Shown here in pieces: positions 1 to 5,197 of a DNA stretch of 5,197 nucleotides (position 1 is its first letter; the number at the start of each line of letters is the position of its first letter). The notes under the pieces were generated by a model. The model had not been told where the DNA came from, searched no databases, and saw only the letters and a list, made by a program, of their open reading frames with translations. Where the stretch lies: NCBI GenBank assembly GCA_006844765.1, contig SPJV01000082.1, positions 1 through 5,197 of the forward strand. Reading direction: 5' to 3'. The stretch comes from Alphaproteobacteria bacterium. GTDB lineage: Bacteria; Pseudomonadota; Alphaproteobacteria; UBA8366; Aestuariispiraceae. Position numbers and translations under genes: made by a program.

Positions 1-508
1 CTCCAGCGTTCTCAAAGGCCTTACTCACGTCAGAGATCGCAAGGTACGAACCAAGCGAACCGACGTTAGCGCTAACCGAAACTTCGATCTCATCCATTTG
101 TGAGAGCAGCCAATAGTGCGCGCTATATGCGCCTTCGACCGTCTTACCAAAGGTTGGCTTAGGAGAGTTGTGGATAGCTAAGGCCACTTCTTCAAGGCCC
201 AGACTCGTCCCCCCGGGGCCGTTTACATTAAAGTGAATTCGTTCGACGTCTTTATCTGCAATCGCAGCGTTAACCGTGTTGAGCAAATTAAAGGTGCCAA
301 CGGCCGGAATGTTGAGATAGAGGAAGATAAGCGGGACCTCAGTCATCATCGGGCCGTTGACATCGATCGTAGCCGTACCGTCCTTGCTTACGGTGTACTT
401 AACCGAGTCACGCTTAGCCTGAAGTTCTTCGATGATCCCGCACTCCGGATCAAGCTGACTATCGACGCTCGGAAAATCCCATCCGGCATGGAGACACCAA
501 ACCTGCAT
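1..508 (-). CDS. S49 (SppA/lambda gpC-like) head maturation protease, N-terminal part
   Basis: Partial gene: 169 codons are visible and the frame is still open at position 1. By family knowledge, phage S49 serine peptidases cleave scaffold, capsid or portal proteins inside the prohead. The translation shows the SppA pattern. A strand ending DVNGP (about residues 49-53) is followed by a helix (NTVNAAIADKDVE), then the oxyanion-type motif FNVNGPGGTS (93-102). EEVALAIHNSPKPTFG (106-121) matches the conserved 'kP' strand. AYSAHYW (127-133) places the likely nucleophile at Ser129, and NVGSLGSYLAISDVSKAFENAG (from 148) matches the family's 'GSIGV...ekaG' block. The general-base Lys of single-domain SppA enzymes lies about 50 residues after the Ser, so it falls outside the window. 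The ATG overlaps the portal stop codon (TAATG) and has AAGGA 9 nt upstream. The position after the portal is the standard place for this protease. The nucleophile context SAH, rather than SGG or SAG, is slightly unusual. Confidence 0.85.
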   Translation of the reverse strand, partial: MQVWCLHAGWDFPSVDSQLDPECGIIEELQAKRDSVKYTVSKDGTATIDVNGPMMTEVPLIFLYLNIPAVGTFNLLNTVNAAIADKDVERIHFNVNGPGGTSLGLEEVALAIHNSPKPTFGKTVEGAYSAHYWLLSQMDEIEVSVSANVGSLGSYLAISDVSKAFENAG

Positions 509-1956
509 TATTCGTCATCCTTCTTTTTGTTGTCGCCACCGTCTTCTGAATTCTTACTCATGGCCATTTTGTCCTGCATGGCCTGTTGACGGTTACGCTC
601 GATAATCTCGCTAAAGGGAGCGTCCGGTACCGGAGCCTCGACAACATCAGCGATGTGAGCACTAAGAGCGTCGTATTGAGGAATCATTCCATTACGAACG
701 AACTTATCGAGTTCGGCCAGATCAGCAAGCCAATCTCTTGATTGTAGTTCTTTAACCCGGATCTTTGGGACTTGAGCGCCCGGAAAGTTTGCATCACGGA
801 ACCGAGTAGCAAGACCCCATCCGTCACAACCAAACTTAAGGGCCGCTTCGAGTGAGTTACAAAAGGCCCGGTTGTTAAGATAGTGGTGCTTATCGTGAAC
901 TTTACCGAGTGCGAACGAACCGAACTTAGTGTCACCCATGGATGCGAAGCCCGCACCCCACGTAAGGAACATGTCTCGATTACAGAACTCGATCGATTGC
1001 AACAGATCCGTATCCATGTCCGTATCAAACGAGAGAAGTCCGATATCCCAACCGGCCGGAAGATTGATATAGCCGCGCTCGTTTACTCGAATTTCAGACA
1101 GCGCAAAGTTAACCGAAGCAACGTCATCGTCATTCGTAAATTGGGTACCCATCGGGCCCGCTTCGGGTTGCTTAGCGTATGGGATGCCGATACCGAAACG
1201 ATCCTGTTTGATGCTATTGATCGTCTGGTAACCAAGCTTCAAGAACCAGGGGCCGTAACAAGATCGATTAGTCGGGAACCCGCGGAACTCCGAACCCTCT
1301 TGACCCATGGTGAAACGAAAGATGTTTTTCATTGAGAGCGTGTGCTCTTCAAGAACGCCCGTCATGTCACCGACGTAATGGCCGATAGACTTTACTTGAC
1401 GATTGTTTCTAGGGGAGGGATCGAAACGACTGACTGTCCAAGCGGGGATATGCTCGAAGCCAGTATACTTAAGTCCAAGCCCGACGCTCGGAGCGAACTC
1501 ACTTGGGAATTGAAGATAGTCGGACGTTATTTCGTGAAGACTGAAACCGTCGCGATGTACATACAACAGCTTCTCAAGGAAAGCATCAAAGTTGAGTTCC
1601 TGAAACAGGTTCCACTCAAGGGCCGCGGCACACTTCTTTGATTCGGAATCTTCTCCGCCCGGCTCGACCACCCAAGAACCGGTGCGAATCGGATTGGTCC
1701 CTAAGGCGTAAGCGGCCCGCATGTGCGAGTCACGCATCATCTCAATGGCCACACCCGGTGTACCAGGCGAGCCGTACCAATTTGTACCTTGGAGTTCTTC
1801 GTTGTGCTCTAGTCCCGGATCCCCGATGTAAAGAGGAAAGCGCGTCCCGGAACGAGCACTAACGAAGTCACGATGTGGAGTTCTAGATCGGCGCCGTACT
1901 TGACGCACCGGTGCCACCGAACGTGAGGAGGGCACCAACGCGCGCAACAATCCCAT
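508..1956 (-). CDS. Mu gp29-like portal protein (DUF935 family)
   Basis: 482 aa, about the family's usual length. The portal forms the ring at the unique capsid vertex through which the terminase pumps DNA and to which the neck attaches. Similarity to Mu gp29 can be followed in order. Residues 74-106 (MRDSHMRAAY... then SWVVEPG) match 'kDthl...ALEWRIaP'. Residues 123-143 (FDAFLEKLLYVHRDGFSLHEI) match the 'feDALfDAGDAILKGYSMQEI' block of Mu. Residues 226-260 (GFPTNRS, GPWFLKL, DRFGIGIPY) match the segment with a conserved Lys followed by '(R/Y)G.P'. Residues 346-355 (GSFALGKVHD) match 'arSLGEVHDe', which is highly characteristic. The C-terminus is helical and ends in a charged tail rich in Asp and Lys. 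The first in-frame start is this ATG, since a TAA lies nine codons upstream with no start codon between. No good ribosome site precedes it; the closest is AGG about 14 nt away. It follows a 122-bp AT-rich gap and overlaps the protease start by one base. Confidence 0.9.
   Translation of the reverse strand: MGLLRALVPSSRSVAPVRQVRRRSRTPHRDFVSARSGTRFPLYIGDPGLEHNEELQGTNWYGSPGTPGVAIEMMRDSHMRAAYALGTNPIRTGSWVVEPGGEDSESKKCAAALEWNLFQELNFDAFLEKLLYVHRDGFSLHEITSDYLQFPSEFAPSVGLGLKYTGFEHIPAWTVSRFDPSPRNNRQVKSIGHYVGDMTGVLEEHTLSMKNIFRFTMGQEGSEFRGFPTNRSCYGPWFLKLGYQTINSIKQDRFGIGIPYAKQPEAGPMGTQFTNDDDVASVNFALSEIRVNERGYINLPAGWDIGLLSFDTDMDTDLLQSIEFCNRDMFLTWGAGFASMGDTKFGSFALGKVHDKHHYLNNRAFCNSLEAALKFGCDGWGLATRFRDANFPGAQVPKIRVKELQSRDWLADLAELDKFVRNGMIPQYDALSAHIADVVEAPVPDAPFSEIIERNRQQAMQDKMAMSKNSEDGGDNKKKDDE
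518..522 (-). promoter_or_regulatory. Ribosome binding site of the S49 protease
   Basis: AAGGA on the minus strand ends 9 nt before the ATG at 508. It lies inside the last codons of the portal gene, so the protease start has its own ribosome site as well as the TAATG overlap. Confidence 0.55.
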
Positions 1957-2078
1957 GTGCCGGCTATACGCCTGGCGACATTAGGAAGACAGAGTACGTT
2001 GTTGGAAAAGTGCTAAGTCGTTGTTTAAAGAAGAAAGTAAAACGGAAACGTGATCGGGTAGGTTATCAACAGATTTCG
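1957..2078. other. AT-rich intergenic gap upstream of the portal gene
   Basis: These 122 bp lie between the lipoprotein stop and the portal ATG, and are the only true gap between genes in the window. By hand count the 100 bp at 1981-2080 are 39% G+C, against 60% for 1861-1960 at the portal 5' end. The minus strand here is rich in pyrimidines (runs of TTT and CTT). I see no open frame of useful length, no hairpin followed by a T run, and no -35/-10 pair with acceptable spacing. An imperfect direct repeat (listed separately) is the only internal structure. The gap may carry an unrecognised late promoter, a regulatory site, or the scar of a gene insertion; none of these is demonstrated. Confidence 0.6.
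1997..2030. repeat. Imperfect direct repeat, two copies 22 bp apart
   Basis: On the plus strand CGTTGTT occurs at 1997-2003 and at 2019-2025, each followed by A-rich sequence (GGAAAAG and TAAAGAA). Over 14 aligned positions 10 agree. A 22-bp offset is about two helical turns, so a pair of protein-binding sites is possible, for example for the HTH protein encoded just upstream. That link is inference, and a match this short in AT-rich DNA could be chance. Confidence 0.3.
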
Positions 2079-2369
2079 CTAGATAATGATCCGTTCTTTT
2101 ACCTTAGGCGCACGCTTAGGATGAGTTGTCTTGCAGCAAGGATGCATGGAACACCAATAACGGGCCTGTGTCTCTGTCTTAAAATAGATAGTCTTATACT
2201 CACTACCATCGGGGGCATCTTGATGAATGGTCTTGGTTCCTTTCCAATGTTCCCACTCAACACAAGCCCCCACCGTGGGGACGCTAGCACATGCCGTCAC
2301 TCCCGCTACGATTGCGCAAGAACTCACGAACACGGCCCACGTTTTCAATCTTGATTTGATAGTAGCCAT
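2079..2369 (-). CDS. Small phage lipoprotein of unknown function
   Basis: 96 aa. The N-terminus is a textbook lipoprotein signal peptide: basic residues K5, R7 and K9, a hydrophobic core from W11 to V24, and the lipobox V24-T25-A26-C27. Cleavage would leave a 70-aa mature protein lipidated at Cys27. Ala at +2, rather than Asp, predicts sorting to the outer membrane in an enteric-type host. The mature part has four more cysteines (C36, C73, C78, C79), enough for two disulfides in the periplasm, a YWCSMHPCC cluster, and a basic tail ending in ERIII. It is not proline-rich, so it does not look like an Rz1 spanin. The ATG has a strong GAGGGG site 5 nt upstream, which supports this start even though it lies 86 nt inside the HTH gene. 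I do not recognise the family. Small outer-membrane lipoproteins of phages are often superinfection-exclusion or receptor-blocking factors, and that is the leading guess only. Confidence 0.72.
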   Translation of the reverse strand: MATIKSRLKTWAVFVSSCAIVAGVTACASVPTVGACVEWEHWKGTKTIHQDAPDGSEYKTIYFKTETQARYWCSMHPCCKTTHPKRAPKVKERIII

Positions 2370-2520
2370 TCTCGCCCCTCTTTACACCCTTGATTGGATT
2401 AAGTCGGCCCCGACCTTCGTACTGATTACGTACCCAACGTATAATAGTCGAATAGGTAACGCCCGTCTCAATGGCGAGACGACGTGGGCTAATGTACTCA
2501 TTTGATGCTGTCTTCTTCAT
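2284..2520 (-). CDS. Small MerR/excisionase-like helix-turn-helix protein
   Basis: 78 aa. Residues 10-32 form a helix-turn-helix (SPRRLAIETG, turn, then VTYSTIIRWVRN) of the type seen in MerR, excisionase and lambda Nu1 winged-helix proteins. A basic, glycine-containing wing follows (KGVKRGENGYYQIKIE, 45-60), then a last helix (VGRVREFLRN, 61-70). The whole protein is therefore about one DNA-binding domain with no partner or oligomerisation domain. The start overlaps the terminase stop as ATGA, and GGGAG lies 9 nt upstream, so it is translationally coupled to the terminase. Its last 28 codons overlap the lipoprotein gene in another frame. Two roles fit: a regulator of nearby genes, or a stripped-down DNA-recognition subunit of the terminase resembling the Nu1 N-terminal domain. 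The sequence alone does not decide between them. Confidence 0.75.
   Translation of the reverse strand: MKKTASNEYISPRRLAIETGVTYSTIIRWVRNQYEGRGRLNPIKGVKRGENGYYQIKIENVGRVREFLRNRSGSDGMC
2375..2380 (-). promoter_or_regulatory. Ribosome binding site of the lipoprotein gene
   Basis: GAGGGG on the minus strand is separated by CGAGA from the ATG at 2369. It is among the strongest Shine-Dalgarno sites in the window. Because it sits within the HTH coding sequence, it is the main evidence that the overlapping lipoprotein frame is really translated. Confidence 0.6.
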
Positions 2521-4298
2521 CCCTTATAGCTCCCGCCTCTGTTTTTGTACTTCAAAGTTAGGGCCCGATTCCCACCAAAACCGTGGGCGCTCTTTCTCCG
2601 GACTCTATGACTGGTGATCCTATTGCTGTCCCCAAAACTCATACCGACACGATGACTCATCATGAAAGTGATATAGCAACATGTCGAAAGGTTCTCGGCT
2701 AGATCCAAGTGAAGTACACGACGGTTAGTCTCACGAACTTGCACATAGCCCTTCTTAAGAACAACCCGAGCATTCTTTAGCTCTCCAATAAGTCTGGTGA
2801 TCGGCGGGATACGAAGACGCCCGGACGTCAACTTAACTTGCAATTCGTCCCACCCAATATTGCGTTCTTCGCCCCACCCTGTAAACGGCTGGACGGTGTG
2901 GCCCTTGGGATAGTTCTTCTTGTCCTTCTTGATCTTGTTAACGAGTCTCTGGGCCCACGGGCGCCACCGAACATCGACACCAAAGTATGAGAGTGACGGA
3001 TACTGATAAAGGATCGGCGCCAACTCTCGAAGTACCTTACGCTCGTCGATCGTCCCTTCTGTAACTACCGGACACTCTGGATCCTTAGGGTCCCAAATAT
3101 GGTAATCAATCACTTTCACGTAATCAAACTGGCCCTGACCAGGCGGAGTTATATCCTCAAGGAAAAAGATAGAAGAAAGGTCGGTCACGTCTGACGTATC
3201 AAAGAAGCCCACAACTCGGCCCCGTACGTCGGCCGGATCCGTTGGCTGCCACAACTTATCGATAGCCTCATCGATCTCGTAATCCGCTAGCCAGTCTTCG
3301 CCGGTTCGTGTGTCGCGGTTCTCAAACTCAGAAGCAATGAACGGACGCAGGCCCGGACTTCGTTTCATTAGTTCGATCGATGCGGACTTCGTTTCCTGCG
3401 CTACGTCTGGATTGTGCTTAGCGGCATCGTCCAAGTTGAAGACGAATTCATTTTTACCAATTCCATCGTGTTGAAAAGAACGAATGATGTCGGCGTACCA
3501 GTCACGTTGCGGATCATCTTTAATGATGGGAGCATTAGAGCAAAACACAACTCGGCCAAAGAAACGACGCATGCGTCCGTCACATCCATCCGTGGGACAC
3601 TCGATCCTATAGTTCTCTTCCGCATAGACTTTCTTTCGACACGTCATACATTTAACGCCGTGCGTGTCTTGGATAGTGGGCAACAAAACCGCCAAGATGT
3701 TACCCGGAAACTCACGGGCCTCATCGATGCCTAGAAGTTCGACACCCTTGCCGGCTGCCTTCATTGTAGGAGCACTAACTCGGATCAGTGAACGCTTGCC
3801 CCGAACAGCGTACTTGTTCTGTGATGTAGCGAGGCTCCACTTGCGTCGTAGACGGCCACTAGCTTCGATAGTATTGACTAGGTGGTCCTTGGCTAGTTCT
3901 TTCGTTTGATCGTCCGTCGTCGCAAGGTAGAGAGCCTCAAAGTTACGCTCTTCCGTAGCTTGCTCAATTGCCGCCGCAAAAAAGCTAGCGGTCTTGCCAG
4001 TGCGTCGGTCACCAGCCAAAAAGATAAAAAGAATGGGCTCAGCACAAAGACCACTACAATTATCACAGGGAACGAGATCGTCCGGATGGTCGACGATTGT
4101 TTCAGCGATCTCATTACACTCCTCACACAACGAATCAAAGTCGTCATTTACGGGCCAAGCCTTGAAGCCTTCAAGCGCACGAAAGAATTCACGCACCCAA
4201 TCACGTTCCGGGATGCCAGTAATTCGAAACGGACGTCGGCCCTTGACCTTAATGTTCCGCTCGCACCAATCAATGCGCTTGTCGGCCGGGCTATTCAT
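2517..4298 (-). CDS. terL: Terminase large subunit (packaging ATPase and nuclease)
   Basis: 593 aa. The motor cuts concatemeric phage DNA and translocates it into the prohead through the portal. Visible motifs: Walker A GDRRTGKT at 96-103; Walker B LLGIDEA at 188-194, with D192 and catalytic E193; and the coupling motif FCSNAP at 252-257. The C-terminal RNase H-like nuclease shows three expected acidic sites: FFDTSDVTD (D367, also D370 and D373), YFGVDVRWRPWAQ (D442), and LHLDLAEN (D532). Two cysteine clusters look like zinc knuckles: C58/C61 with C78/C81 ahead of Walker A, and C217/C220 with C234/C239 between Walker B and the coupling motif. The length is at the upper end for TerL, explained partly by these insertions. 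The ATG overlaps the previous gene's stop as ATGA with only a weak GGA upstream, so expression probably depends on translational coupling. The ATPase assignment is firm; the packaging mode (cos, pac or other) cannot be read from it. Confidence 0.94.
   Translation of the reverse strand: MNSPADKRIDWCERNIKVKGRRPFRITGIPERDWVREFFRALEGFKAWPVNDDFDSLCEECNEIAETIVDHPDDLVPCDNCSGLCAEPILFIFLAGDRRTGKTASFFAAAIEQATEERNFEALYLATTDDQTKELAKDHLVNTIEASGRLRRKWSLATSQNKYAVRGKRSLIRVSAPTMKAAGKGVELLGIDEAREFPGNILAVLLPTIQDTHGVKCMTCRKKVYAEENYRIECPTDGCDGRMRRFFGRVVFCSNAPIIKDDPQRDWYADIIRSFQHDGIGKNEFVFNLDDAAKHNPDVAQETKSASIELMKRSPGLRPFIASEFENRDTRTGEDWLADYEIDEAIDKLWQPTDPADVRGRVVGFFDTSDVTDLSSIFFLEDITPPGQGQFDYVKVIDYHIWDPKDPECPVVTEGTIDERKVLRELAPILYQYPSLSYFGVDVRWRPWAQRLVNKIKKDKKNYPKGHTVQPFTGWGEERNIGWDELQVKLTSGRLRIPPITRLIGELKNARVVLKKGYVQVRETNRRVLHLDLAENLSTCCYITFMMSHRVGMSFGDSNRITSHRVRRKSAHGFGGNRALTLKYKNRGGSYKG
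2530..2534 (-). promoter_or_regulatory. Ribosome binding site of the HTH gene
   Basis: GGGAG on the minus strand lies 9 nt before the ATG at 2520, inside the final codons of the terminase gene. Together with the ATGA overlap it supports this start. Confidence 0.5.
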
Positions 4299-4744
4299 GA
4301 CAATTTTATTTCCAAACCGCCCGAAGGAAGCGTAAACGTCACTCCGTCAGTAACAAGCCAAGGTCGATCCAACTCAATAGAAAAGAGAATCTTAGAGTCA
4401 CAAGCGGCAGTCGTCCCCACTGACATGTGCGTGATCTTATTTTTCAATCCCGTACATCGTGGAAACTCAACACGAGCATTATTATAGGCCCGTGTGTCTT
4501 CTACTGTCCAACCCTCTGGACTTCGCTCAATCGCTTGACGTGAATACGAAGCGTAAGTTGCTTCGAACTGCGTCTGATACTCGCTAGGTTCGGCTGTATG
4601 TAAAGCGATCCAAAGAGAACTTGGAGAACTAGGAGACTCCTCAAAGATCACATTTAAGATCTCAAAAGTCCCGCACCCGGAGGGCGTCGGAGTCTTCTTG
4701 ATCCACTTGTCAATAAACTTCTTGTATCTATTTCTATCCTTCAT
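4295..4744 (-). CDS. Small virion-type protein, resembling phage tail/Gp80-like proteins
   Basis: 149 aa from the chosen ATG. After a basic helix (KDRNRYKKFIDKWIKK) it is mostly beta-strand. It shows the pattern of a widespread family of small phage proteins annotated as tail fibre or Gp80-like: SLWIALHTAEPSE (43-55), YASYSRQAI (64-72), NNARVEFP (88-95), ITHMSVGTT (104-112), ILFSIEL (119-125), and DGVTFTLPSGGLEI (133-146). In that family such blocks read as 'LhtadP', 'YaRqai', 'n...i.Fp', 'it.igi.da' and 'G......g.l.i'. The role is structural at best guess; no enzyme motif is present. The reading frame extends to a TTG at 4774 and has ATGs at 4759 and 4753. I prefer 4744 because GAGG lies 9 nt upstream and the overlap with the previous gene is then only 11 nt. 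Its stop overlaps the terminase ATG (ATGA). The gene is secure; the family match is from memory of the pattern. Confidence 0.7.
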   Translation of the reverse strand: MKDRNRYKKFIDKWIKKTPTPSGCGTFEILNVIFEESPSSPSSLWIALHTAEPSEYQTQFEATYASYSRQAIERSPEGWTVEDTRAYNNARVEFPRCTGLKNKITHMSVGTTAACDSKILFSIELDRPWLVTDGVTFTLPSGGLEIKLS

Positions 4745-5105
4745 TTTCCTCATCCTCATCCGGCAACTTATCAAACACGCCGATACTCTCTAGGATCCGG
4801 GCCGCATTCCTTGACGTAGCGTTAAATACCTGGGCGACCTCGCGCCGGACCGTCCCATGCTCGGCCATCGATTCCATGATCATATGTTCCATTACCGTGG
4901 CGATCGCGACTTGATGGGCCGCCAATTCGATACCCTCGGGCGAGCGTAGAATTTTGCCTTTAGTCTCCCAAGACTCATTAGCAAACTCAGCGGCCTTGAT
5001 CGTCTTAGCTTTAGTGTCCTTGTAAATTTGAGCGTACCTATCGGCCTTATTCTTCTCTAGGCCCATCAATTTAGCCAGGGCCTCAATGTCTGTAGGTTGG
5101 GTCAT
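4734..5105 (-). CDS. Candidate terminase small subunit (helical protein, late-operon start)
   Basis: 123 aa, almost entirely alpha-helical by eye. It has a charged N-terminal part (residues 5-60, rich in Lys, Glu and Ala), a long amphipathic helix (ELAAHQVAIATVMEHMIMESMAEHG, starting about residue 60), and a possible helix-turn-helix near the C-terminus (TVRREVAQVFNATSRNAARILESIGV, about 85-110). The tail is very acidic (PDEDEENEG). Small terminase subunits are short helical DNA-binding proteins encoded just upstream of terL; this position, one gene ahead of it, is the main argument. The HTH near the C-terminus rather than the N-terminus is atypical, and I do not recognise a family by sequence. 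The ATG has only a weak GAGTG 4 nt upstream. The next gene starts within its last codons. Alternative: an unrelated accessory or regulatory protein. Confidence 0.45.
   Translation of the reverse strand: MTQPTDIEALAKLMGLEKNKADRYAQIYKDTKAKTIKAAEFANESWETKGKILRSPEGIELAAHQVAIATVMEHMIMESMAEHGTVRREVAQVFNATSRNAARILESIGVFDKLPDEDEENEG
4748..4757 (-). promoter_or_regulatory. Ribosome binding site that decides the start of the small virion-type protein
   Basis: The minus strand reads GAGGATGAGG here, with the ATG at 4744 following after AAA. The first GAGG is 9 nt from that ATG, a normal spacing, whereas the more upstream ATG at 4759 and TTG at 4774 have no purine-rich site ahead of them. The same bases encode the acidic C-terminus (DEDEENEG) of the preceding protein. 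Confidence 0.5.
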
Positions 5106-5197
5106 TTTTCACTCGTCAACGGGTGTGCCAAAAATAAATCGCCGACGCCTTTCTCAAATTTAGGGGGTCACGGGGTAATCGATATGTGAGGCGGAAG
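5106..5197. other. Leader before the first complete gene; probable 3' end of an upstream gene
   Basis: 92 bp to the right edge. On the minus strand all three frames are open from the edge for a while and then stop, at 5168-5170, 5160-5162 and 5117-5119. An upstream gene could therefore end in any of them, and I cannot choose. A TTGAGA (minus strand, about 5157-5152) is followed after 15 bp by TATTTT, a poor promoter candidate because of its spacing. No terminator hairpin is visible. Confidence 0.4.

Noticed and set aside
207..218. C/G-run palindrome resembling a hairpin stem
   Set aside because: It is explained by the Gly-Pro-Gly-Gly codons of the protease oxyanion motif and has no following T run.
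233..589. 118-codon plus-strand frame, and others at 883-1335, 1342-1641 and 1911-2354
   Set aside because: All lie opposite the protease, portal or lipoprotein genes, show no family features, and have low-complexity or arginine/serine-rich translations typical of antisense shadows.
2063..2071. TTATCAACA, one base from a DnaA box
   Set aside because: It is a single imperfect copy with no neighbouring boxes or unwinding element, so an origin is not supported.
2099..2290. 63-codon minus-strand frame overlapping the lipoprotein gene
   Set aside because: It has no ribosome site or recognisable features, and the lipoprotein frame in the same place has a signal peptide and lipobox.
2441..2471. 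Possible promoter inside the HTH gene (TTGAGA, 19-bp spacer, TATTAT on the minus strand), about 70 bp before the lipoprotein start
   Set aside because: The position would suit separate lipoprotein expression, but the spacer is too long and a chance match inside coding sequence is likely; only transcript mapping would show it.
3906..4487. 193-codon open frame on the plus strand
   Set aside because: It lies antisense to the terminase N-terminus and the virion-type gene, has no recognisable domain, and runs against an otherwise single-direction operon; it is a shadow of real coding sequence.
4745..4774. Earlier starts (TTG 4774, ATG 4759, ATG 4753) for the virion-type protein
   Set aside because: They have poorer ribosome-site placement and longer overlap with the upstream gene; the added residues (MRMRK-like) are a by-product of the GAGGATGAGG stretch.

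Overview
The window is a late-gene segment of a tailed double-stranded DNA bacteriophage (or prophage). Every supported gene lies on the minus strand, so the biological reading direction is from position 5197 down to position 1. The phage assignment rests on a large terminase with ATPase and nuclease motifs, a Mu-type (DUF935-like) portal protein, and an SppA/S49-type head maturation protease cut by the left edge. A small protein with a convincing lipobox points to a Gram-negative host, but nothing in the sequence names the host. There are no tRNAs, IS elements, CRISPR arrays or clear intrinsic terminators.

Layout in reading order: (1) a short leader at 5197-5106 that probably holds the end of an upstream gene; (2) a 123-aa helical protein (5105-4734), a candidate small terminase subunit; (3) a ~149-aa beta-rich virion-type protein (4744-4295) resembling small phage tail/head-decoration proteins; (4) the large terminase (4298-2517), with two cysteine clusters that look like zinc knuckles; (5) a 78-aa MerR/excisionase-like HTH protein (2520-2284); (6) a 96-aa lipoprotein (2369-2079) whose signal peptide is encoded inside the 3' end of the HTH gene in another frame; (7) a 122-bp AT-rich gap; (8) the portal protein (1956-508); (9) the start of the S49 peptidase (508 to beyond position 1).

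Working together: the terminase genes would recognise and cut the concatemeric DNA and pump it through the portal into the prohead, while the S49 protease would process the prohead or scaffold; the major capsid gene is expected just beyond position 1. Junctions are tight (4-nt ATGA overlaps, a TAATG overlap, and an 11-nt overlap), consistent with one translationally coupled late operon. The exception is the HTH/lipoprotein pair and the AT-rich gap after it, which interrupt the usual terminase-portal adjacency and are the most unusual part of the window.
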